Of a stretch of 64,000 nt of DNA, positions 58,425 through 64,000 are shown piece after piece. The position numbers were made by a program, and so were the translations under genes. Origin of the DNA: Rhodococcus sp. WMMA185 (lineage in GTDB: Bacteria; Actinomycetota; Actinomycetes; Mycobacteriales; Mycobacteriaceae). The stretch is from NCBI RefSeq assembly GCF_001767395.1, contig NZ_CP017014.1, forward strand, positions 4,047,012 through 4,111,011, written 5' to 3'. The notes beneath the pieces were generated by a model that saw nothing but the letters and a program-made list of their open reading frames with translations, was not told where the DNA came from and did no database searches. Every line of letters begins with the position of its first letter. Position 1 is the first letter of the stretch.

Positions 58425-59744
58425 TTACTGGCTGAGGGGCGTCCAGTCGTCGCAGCCCAAAGATTGAAACCTTCCGTCTGTCGGTTCGATTGTGACCGTG
58501 ACCGGATTTGTGATTGTCGTTCCCGCATCGAAGGTATTCCCGGAACTGTCCTGGCGGGACCAGAGGCAGGACTTCTGACCATCGCTCGAGCCGTCGCTGC
58601 GATACGACCCCGGTTGGAGATCGACTCCTACCGCGCCCGTGAAGTTGTACCCGGGGACCTTTGGTGCGGCAGAATCGGGATTGCCCAAGCTGACGGGATT
58701 CCAAGGCGCACAGTTGGTTGATGTGAATCCGACGTCGGTCGAGCCGATCGTCAGCGTAGTCGGATTGACGGTTGTTCCTCGCTCGACAACGCTCCCCTCG
58801 GTGTCGATTCGTTTCCAGTCGCAAGTCCCGTTTCCAGTTGGGCCCGCTGTCCGATAGCTACCCGGAGCTGCCGGGACAACCACAGGGATAGTGGTCAAGG
58901 GCTTTCCACCGGCGGTAACCGTTGTGGATTTCGGCGTTGCATGTGGCGAGCAGTAGACGATGGTGTCGCTGTCTCCGGCATTGTTGTGCGATACGGCAAT
59001 CACGCGGAAGAAGTTGTCCGCCGAACCGAACGTGCTGGCATCCGGGTCCGAATCGGTTGAGACGCGGAGCGTGGGTTCGATCATTGCACCTGCGTCGCCG
59101 GCCTTGATGGTGATGTCCATGGCCGGGAAACTGAGGAATCCGGGATTCTGCTTCGAGACCCAACCATTGATGTGGGTGCCGGTGGACAAATTCTCATCGG
59201 ACTCGAGGTCGGTAAGGCGACCATCCTCGTTGATGTCCATCCGCAGGATGGACCCGTTGTCATTCTTTTTTCCGTTCGGGTCGATCCGGGTGATCGTCGG
59301 CGTGTTCTGGAAGGGCGTGGTCGGGTCGGAGGCGACCTTCGCGCCCACGAATTCGGTGCCCGGGGGAATGTCGACGTCATATCGGATGTCTCGCCACAGG
59401 ACGAGGCTGCCGTTGTCGAGAATCTTGTGGGCGGTAATGGGGTCCGGTTGAATCCGGTACGTGAACTCCTGTCCTGGCGTGACTGTTGCCGGTGCCGTGA
59501 CTTGGACACCCCAACCATTGGCGTCGGTCCCGTTCGCGCCACCGGTGAAAGCGGTCCCCGTGTTCGGTTTACGATTTGGGCCGATCAACTGGCAGCTGGT
59601 TGCGAAGTTGATGTCGGTCGTCTTGATGTTGTTGCCTGGAAGGGGAGGAAGGGCCGAGGCGACGCCGCCGGGAAACAGGAGTGTTCCGGCGGCGAGGGTG
59701 GTGGCTGTTGCTGCGATACCGGCCCAACGATGTATAGATTTCAC
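58425..59744 (-). CDS. Secreted protein of unknown function, paralogue B with C-terminal repeats
   Basis: 439 aa. Residues 1 to about 285 match paralogue A (signal peptide, NFATSCQLIGPNRKPNTGTA, INGWVSKQNPGFLSFP, SADNFFRVIAVSHNNAGDSD). The extra C-terminal part has two repeats of about 60 residues beginning PGSYRTAGPTGNGTCDWKRI and PGSYRSDGSSDGQKSCLWSR, each ending C-x2-W-x-P-(V/L)-S, with two paired Cys per repeat. Such repeats occur in other exported actinobacterial proteins. GTG 59744 with GGAGA upstream; the frame extends to 59897 through the leader. Confidence 0.7.
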   Translation of the reverse strand: MKSIHRWAGIAATATTLAAGTLLFPGGVASALPPLPGNNIKTTDINFATSCQLIGPNRKPNTGTAFTGGANGTDANGWGVQVTAPATVTPGQEFTYRIQPDPITAHKILDNGSLVLWRDIRYDVDIPPGTEFVGAKVASDPTTPFQNTPTITRIDPNGKKNDNGSILRMDINEDGRLTDLESDENLSTGTHINGWVSKQNPGFLSFPAMDITIKAGDAGAMIEPTLRVSTDSDPDASTFGSADNFFRVIAVSHNNAGDSDTIVYCSPHATPKSTTVTAGGKPLTTIPVVVPAAPGSYRTAGPTGNGTCDWKRIDTEGSVVERGTTVNPTTLTIGSTDVGFTSTNCAPWNPVSLGNPDSAAPKVPGYNFTGAVGVDLQPGSYRSDGSSDGQKSCLWSRQDSSGNTFDAGTTITNPVTVTIEPTDGRFQSLGCDDWTPLSQ

Positions 59745-59938
59745 GTGTTCTCCAGGACTTCCTCGAGTCATGCAAAGGCATATGTTGTTTCGGCCGTGGA
59801 CGAGCCCATTGCCGTGGTAGCCGGGATGTATACACCAACCAATCACGTTCTGCCAGAATTGATTCAGCAAGACATGGAGGTTCCCTGGTTCCGGCATCCA
59901 CCCAGACGAATGCAGCGTAGAACTTTACCTCCGGGAAG
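59745..59938 (-). repeat. Leader of paralogue B (parent copy of the duplicated region)
   Basis: See 58215-58408. Beyond 59938 the similarity ends and the sequence becomes AT-rich (to about 60045), so the duplication boundary is near 59940. From here to the next gene at 60754 there is no intact gene: the stretch holds AT-rich promoter-like DNA, a small tandem repeat at 60110-60141, and a LuxR-type remnant. Confidence 0.65.
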
Positions 59939-60109
59939 TAAATAGGGATTTTTCCGTGATTTCACGTGATCTAGACAACACCGCAATTGTTTAGTACAGA
60001 AAGAGTAAATACTTGGTCATTTCACACACGCGGTGATTCATGCATAGTTGTATCGACTAGAGCGTCAGGCTCCCTGTAAGACGCGAACCAGGGTTCCTGA
60101 CCTGCGAAC

Positions 60110-60141
60110 CCTCTCACCTACGAATCCTCTCACCTACGAAT
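60110..60141 (+). repeat. Two tandem copies of a 16-bp unit
   Basis: CCTCTCACCTACGAAT occurs at 60110-60125 and 60126-60141 without a gap, in the AT-rich gap upstream of the secreted-protein gene B. No function visible. Confidence 0.6.
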
Positions 60142-60233
60142 TCTGGTGCAACTTCTTCGTCGGATCTATTGGTGGCCAGTAGTTTCAGGGACTGAACCAG
60201 AGGTGCCAAGTTTCTTCGCTAGAGCTTCTCGAC

Positions 60234-60420
60234 TCAGGACCGTAGGTACGCGAGGACTGCGAGTACCCACCTATGTCCGCTATCCGACTAGGACAGGCCC
60301 AGTTTCGCAAAAATGTTTCCGATGTGCTTGCTGACCGCTGTATCGGTGACCACCAGTTTGCGGGTGATGTCACCGTTTCCGAGGCCCCCGGCGATGGAGA
60401 ACTGCGCGACGCCGAGATAG
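60234..60420 (-). pseudogene. LuxR/NarL-type response regulator HTH remnant with in-frame TAG
   Basis: The minus-strand frame reads GLGNGDITRKLVVTDTAVSK and HIGNIFAKLGLS, a typical FixJ/NarL-type HTH recognition helix, then a TAG at 60288-60290, then SDSGHRWVLAVLAYLRS and a TGA at 60234-60236. The region after the stop matches the usual ending of such regulators (about 15 residues with VLAVLAYL), so the TAG interrupts the domain. The receiver domain is missing. A gene fossil, probably part of a former two-component system. Confidence 0.6.
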
Positions 60421-60753
60421 CACGATCGGCCCGGTCGGACATTCACAAGGACGGCAACTTTTCCGAGGGCTGACGGCTCCGATGTATCCAAGATTGGACC
60501 TCGCCAACGGGGTGAGGCCCAGTCTTCGTTTCACACCACCGCTGACATTCTGACCCCACCCCGGATTCCCTGCAAGGCAAGCAGAATGGGGATGGCGAAC
60601 GAGGCAAGCGAGCGGATCGCGCTGCTGGCCCATGCGCCGGTTGCGGAAGCGGTGTCGAAGGCCCGCGACTTGGAGGTCGATATTCGTGGGAACCGATCTG
60701 GGCTGTGATGCGTCGAACTGATCAGACCGGCAACTATTTTCTTGGGGGGACAA

Positions 60754-61914
60754 ATGGCTGCGTTCGATCCGGCATCCATTACTGATGTCGAGAATTTCAT
60801 GTCGGAAGCATGGGACCATGCAGCGATCAAGGCTGCCCTCGACGCGATGGATACCCGTACGACGGCGCAGATCGCCAACACGTGGTCGAAGTACAGCTCG
60901 GACGCCGTCGGGGCGATGAATGCCTTCGATGCGGCATTCCGCCAGGAGATTCCGGAGAATTGGTCCGGCAGAGCCGCGGAGGCGGTGCGCAGCCGAGTCG
61001 AGGAATACTCGAACACGCGCTTGAATGTCGCGCTACAACTCGGCGGCGTCGCCACTTCTCTGTTCAGCGCGATCGACGCGGTGGCCACCCTGAAGGGCAA
61101 GATTGGCGCGCCCGCGCAACGTGCCAGTGTGGAGCAGTACGAGGCGATGGCGTGGTCGGGGAACTCGAGGAGTGCCGCCGATGCCGCGCTTGAGGCTCAG
61201 GCACGGGTTGACATGCAAACGCTGTATCCGCCCGCGTACCAGCACACCGACTCGCGAGTGCCCTCGTTCGATCCACCGCCGCCGTTGGGCAGCGCGCCCG
61301 AGCCGGACCCCGGGCGACCACAGGCGCAGAGCGACGGGTCTCCCGAGGCTTCCCCGATCGACGCCACTTCGGAGACGGATTCTTCGGAGCAATCCGACGG
61401 TGGCACGGAGAGCGTTCCAGAGAACTCGAGTCCCACCAACGCCGCACCGACCTCCACAACACCTGCATCGACTTTGCCGGCTTCGGCAGGCACAGGGCCG
61501 GGTGGCGAATCAGGTCAGCCGCGGTCATGGATGCAGAATCCCGGCGAGGCGGCGGCAGGTTCGCGGGCCGGTTCCGGTGCTGCCGGCGGCTACAGTCCGG
61601 GGTCCGGTGGTGGCGGATACGGCAGTAGTGGCTATGGGCAGGGTGCCGCGCAACGGACGAGCGGATTCGGTACCCCGGCGAATCCTGGAGCCGCAACTGC
61701 TGCGGGCAGCGCACCTTCTGTCCGTGGCGGCGCAGCCGCATCAGGCGGCGCCCGAGGGATGGGGGCCGTGGGAATGGGCGGTATCGGCGCGGCCCGCGCA
61801 CAGGGCGGCGACGACAAAGAGCATCAGACGCCCGACTACCTCATCAACGTCGACAACGGCAATGAACTGATCGGCAAGTTGCCGCCTGTCGCGCCTCCTG
61901 TGATCGGTGGATGA
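60754..61914 (+). CDS. WXG100/PPE-like ESX-associated protein
   Basis: 386 aa. Residues 1-115 form a helical bundle with the W-x-G turn NWSG at 70-72, as in WXG100/LXG and PPE-type substrates of type VII secretion. Residues about 150-340 are low complexity: Pro/Ser/Thr-rich then Gly-rich. The tail PDYLINVDNGNELIGKLPPV ending PPVIGG is conserved in related nocardial proteins. ATG 60754 has GGGGGGA upstream. It is followed after three bases by an EspG-like gene, so it is a likely secretion substrate or partner. Confidence 0.72.
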   Translation: MAAFDPASITDVENFMSEAWDHAAIKAALDAMDTRTTAQIANTWSKYSSDAVGAMNAFDAAFRQEIPENWSGRAAEAVRSRVEEYSNTRLNVALQLGGVATSLFSAIDAVATLKGKIGAPAQRASVEQYEAMAWSGNSRSAADAALEAQARVDMQTLYPPAYQHTDSRVPSFDPPPPLGSAPEPDPGRPQAQSDGSPEASPIDATSETDSSEQSDGGTESVPENSSPTNAAPTSTTPASTLPASAGTGPGGESGQPRSWMQNPGEAAAGSRAGSGAAGGYSPGSGGGGYGSSGYGQGAAQRTSGFGTPANPGAATAAGSAPSVRGGAAASGGARGMGAVGMGGIGAARAQGGDDKEHQTPDYLINVDNGNELIGKLPPVAPPVIGG

Positions 61915-61917
61915 CCC

Positions 61918-62643
61918 TTGAAGAACTGGACATTGCGCTCCGAGCAGTTCGGTGCACTCTGGGAGGGAACGGGCCAGGATCGAGTTCCCCACCCGTTCGA
62001 CGTTGTAAGTTCTATTCCCACCTACGGCGCGTATCGCGCCGAACAAGACCGCATTCGCGCCGAGTTCACTGGACCCGAGAATGCTGAGTTGAAAATAGTT
62101 TTGCAGGTCTTGGCCGAGCCTGAGGCGTACGTCGAGATCTCCGGCGTGGATGCCGACGAGGCACCGGTCCGAATCATCGGATGCCAACGGCAACAGTCGG
62201 CGGTGGTCGCTGTGCAGCAGCCCGGTCCTCGAGTCAATATCGGTGGGGATGTGTTGATCGGCTGTGGTCGCTCGGGGCGACTTGCCGCGCAGATCGTCGG
62301 CCAGATGCCACAGAACTCGGGTGGCCGCAGAACCTTTCAACTCCTCGGGAGCGCGGAAGAAGTGGGGTACCGCGGGTCTGTCCTTCAACCCGCGAGCGGC
62401 GGTTCGTCGTTGCCCCGTTTCGAGAGAGTGCCGCCCACGGCCCGGGCAGGCGACGGCACCATCCGGGTGCACCGTGGGCCGCGATTCGGCCCCGGCCGCG
62501 ACGTCGGATATGTCCGATGGTTCGATGTCGCGGGCGACGGAAGGTATGTGGTCCGCTCGCACGACCCGAGAACTGTTCATCCGTGCACACCGGAACAGCT
62601 CGTAGGCGGCCTCGACCGGCTGTTGCGAACTGCGTTCGAGTAG
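61918..62643 (+). CDS. EspG-family ESX secretion chaperone-like protein
   Basis: 241 aa. The N-terminus MKNWTLRSEQFGALWEGTGQ with DRVPHPFDV matches the EspG family, whose members bind PE/PPE-type substrates before ESX export. The TTG start at 61918 is preceded by GGTGGA about six bases upstream. No other ESX core genes (eccC, eccD, mycP) are in the window. Confidence 0.75.
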   Translation: MKNWTLRSEQFGALWEGTGQDRVPHPFDVVSSIPTYGAYRAEQDRIRAEFTGPENAELKIVLQVLAEPEAYVEISGVDADEAPVRIIGCQRQQSAVVAVQQPGPRVNIGGDVLIGCGRSGRLAAQIVGQMPQNSGGRRTFQLLGSAEEVGYRGSVLQPASGGSSLPRFERVPPTARAGDGTIRVHRGPRFGPGRDVGYVRWFDVAGDGRYVVRSHDPRTVHPCTPEQLVGGLDRLLRTAFE

Positions 62644-62701
62644 CTTCACCGAGGCGCAGGGCCGGGCAGGAAGTAGATCGTTCGACAGGAGGTGGCAACA
62701 C

Positions 62702-63124
62702 ATGTCTGAACCGCCAGGAGCATCGGCGGGTGCAGCGGCATTCACCGAGCACATCCTTTCCACCGGCGAGCGCCTGGAACTTCAGCCGGACGCCATCGAG
62801 CGACTCATGAAGGCGTGCGACAAGTTGGCGGAGGACATGGAGATTCTCGAAAAGAGTGCTCGCAGGGAACTTGGGGCCGATGAGTTCGGGCTCGGTGAGA
62901 AGTACCCCAATCTGCACTCGGCTCAGCAGCTTGCTCAGAAGTTTCGTTCGAAGGCAATCGGCGGCAACGGGATTGATGACGCCAATACTGCGGTAGGTCT
63001 TTTTGCCGCACATCGGAACTACGCACTCGAGATGAAGGCGATGCTGCAACGCGTGCTCGACGCCTACAACAAACAAGAGGCGACCATGATTGGCAATCTC
63101 GAGGGAATAGGAATCGACCAGTGA
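62702..63124 (+). CDS. Helical ESX-like secreted or cytosolic protein
   Basis: 140 aa, mostly helical: EHILSTGERLELQPDAIERL, MKACDKLAEDMEILEKSARR and LFAAHRNYALEMKAMLQRVL are amphipathic. No W-x-G is obvious. AGGAGGTGG precedes the ATG by six bases. It lies between the EspG-like gene and a DUF3558 lipoprotein and overlaps the latter by four bases, so it is part of the ESX accessory operon. Function unknown. Confidence 0.6.
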   Translation: MSEPPGASAGAAAFTEHILSTGERLELQPDAIERLMKACDKLAEDMEILEKSARRELGADEFGLGEKYPNLHSAQQLAQKFRSKAIGGNGIDDANTAVGLFAAHRNYALEMKAMLQRVLDAYNKQEATMIGNLEGIGIDQ

Positions 63125-63660
63125 CCATCACTTCGGGGCGATTCGGTGCGGCTTTCGCGCTTTTGACTGTCGGCGCAGGGACCGCGTGTAGCGGTTCTGT
63201 CGGTGGCGAACCGACCGAGGTAGAAGTTCCGGCGGCTACCGAGGTCACCTATCACCCCTGCGATGGGCTGCCTGCCGAGGCGATTCGCAAGGCAAAACTC
63301 GATGTGCGTCCACCGATCCCCCTTGATCTTGAAGATCCGAAATCGCTGGGCTGTATCTACCTCTCCCACGAACCGGGAGGTGGCGTCACGATCTCGGCAA
63401 CCGACAGAACGATAGGAACCCTCGAGACCAGCGACCGTTTCGTCACTCTCGATGAGGTCCGCGTTGCGGGGCGCCGAACACTGGTTCAGGACTTTCCCGA
63501 TACCCGCTCCTGCCTTGTTTCGGTCGAGATCACGCCGGGCGTGCTCGACTTTCAGGTCGGCTACGGGTCCAACGAAACCTTCACCACCCCCGCAGCTGCA
63601 TGCGATCAGGCAATGAAAGTTGTCAATACCCTCGCCCCGTACTTCCCCGAGCACCTCTGA
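63121..63660 (+). CDS. DUF3558-type lipoprotein
   Basis: 179 aa. Lipobox with Cys about residue 23 (GAGTACSG). The mature part has DGLPAEAIRKAKLDVRPPIP with two Cys later, the pattern of DUF3558 proteins that accompany ESX loci in Nocardiaceae. GTG start overlaps the preceding stop (GTGA). Probably anchored on the outer face of the cytoplasmic membrane; function unknown. Confidence 0.82.
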   Translation: MTITSGRFGAAFALLTVGAGTACSGSVGGEPTEVEVPAATEVTYHPCDGLPAEAIRKAKLDVRPPIPLDLEDPKSLGCIYLSHEPGGGVTISATDRTIGTLETSDRFVTLDEVRVAGRRTLVQDFPDTRSCLVSVEITPGVLDFQVGYGSNETFTTPAAACDQAMKVVNTLAPYFPEHL

Positions 63661-63697
63661 ATCTTCGCCCGCGTCACCAGCAATATGAGGACCTACC

Positions 63698-64000
63698 ATG
63701 ACGTCTCCGAACCCCGACTCCCCACAGCGCCATTCGTCGTACGGCTACGAGTACGGCGAGAGCCCGGAACCGGAACGGGACAGCCGTAAAGGCCTGTATG
63801 CGACCCTAGGACTCACCGCAGTATTCGCAATCCTGTTGTATCTGTTCGTCATTGAGGATTTCAGTTTCTTCGGTAACCGCACTCAGGTCACCCAAGATGG
63901 TGCGCCTGCACCCTCCGATGTCGAATTCATCGGAAAACAAGCGGACGATACCGGTGTTCCGATCGGTGCCACCGTCACCCGTGGCGGCGTTGCTATCACC
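63698..64000 (+). CDS. Single-pass membrane protein of the ESX accessory operon, truncated by window end
   Basis: The first 101 codons are present. Residues 1-30 are Ser/Pro/Glu-rich and cytosolic, about 31-52 form one hydrophobic segment (GLYATLGLTAVFAILLYLFV), and the rest is polar and extracellular. ATG 63698 follows GAGGACCTACC. It continues beyond the window. No family recognised. Confidence 0.6.
   Translation, partial: MTSPNPDSPQRHSSYGYEYGESPEPERDSRKGLYATLGLTAVFAILLYLFVIEDFSFFGNRTQVTQDGAPAPSDVEFIGKQADDTGVPIGATVTRGGVAIT

Noticed and set aside
60531-61100. Minus-strand membrane-like frame near the WXG gene.
   Set aside because: Overlaps the well-supported WXG100-like gene and shows no family features.
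1-64000. tRNA, rRNA, riboswitch or insertion sequence.
   Set aside because: I found no convincing cloverleaf, conserved rRNA block, known aptamer core or transposase-like frame by eye; a covariance-model search would be needed to exclude small RNAs.

Overview
This window is chromosomal DNA from a high-GC actinobacterium, most likely Rhodococcus or a close Nocardiaceae relative. The inference rests on mycothiol- and F420-type enzymes, an EspG/DUF3558/WXG100-like ESX accessory group, many GTG starts, ATGA/GTGA start-stop overlaps, and the mix of IclR- and TetR-linked catabolic genes. I see no rRNA or tRNA gene, no CRISPR array and no insertion sequence.

1-7.6 kb: the end of an NTF2/steroid-isomerase-like gene, an isochorismatase-type amidohydrolase, a mycothiol-dependent isomerase-type protein, two small oxidoreductases, then the first half of a catabolic locus (cyclase, MmgE/PrpD, HpcH/HpaI lyase and its IclR regulator). 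7.8-16.8 kb: one long operon with a complete Liv-type ABC importer, an FAD-dependent dehydrogenase, a hydantoinase-like amidohydrolase and a CaiB/BaiF CoA transferase. Closely related 17-bp palindromes lie upstream of both halves and suggest one IclR regulon. 16.8-21.4 kb: a TetR regulator divergent from an SDR, a saccharopine-dehydrogenase-like protein and an acyl-CoA ligase. The likely overall job is import, ring opening and CoA activation of a cyclic amide or carboxylic acid; the substrate is unknown.

21.4-32 kb: a decayed gene, a secreted glycine/alanine-rich protein, an HhH-PHP phosphoesterase, glpF-glpK, an AI-2E-type permease, a HAD dehalogenase with an AhpD-like partner, a glutaredoxin-like protein, an MFS remnant and a MerR-membrane protein pair.

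32-49 kb is the most unusual part. A methyltransferase, an ECF sigma factor, its zinc-finger anti-sigma-like partner, a mercuric-reductase-like flavoprotein and a DUF427 protein are followed by six tandem genes for secreted YVTN beta-propellers. Beyond them are a CDP-alcohol phosphatidyltransferase, a TVP38 membrane protein and a YnjBCD-like ABC transporter. The propellers have seven repeats each, except one copy that has six repeats and a frameshift. All share a leader sequence and a conserved CX4C tail. The flanking genes resemble the poorly understood E. coli ydj/ynj neighbourhood, so the propeller array appears to sit inside that module.

49.6-54.7 kb: a copper homeostasis block (CPH-type and CPC-type P1B ATPases, CsoR, CopZ) with a probable CsoR box. 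54.7-60.7 kb: a nucleoside hydrolase, an O-methyltransferase, an orphan muconolactone-isomerase-like gene, a tandem duplication of a secreted protein together with its leader, and gene fossils including a LuxR-type HTH with an in-frame stop. 60.7-64 kb: the start of an ESX-associated secretion/lipoprotein operon that runs off the right edge.
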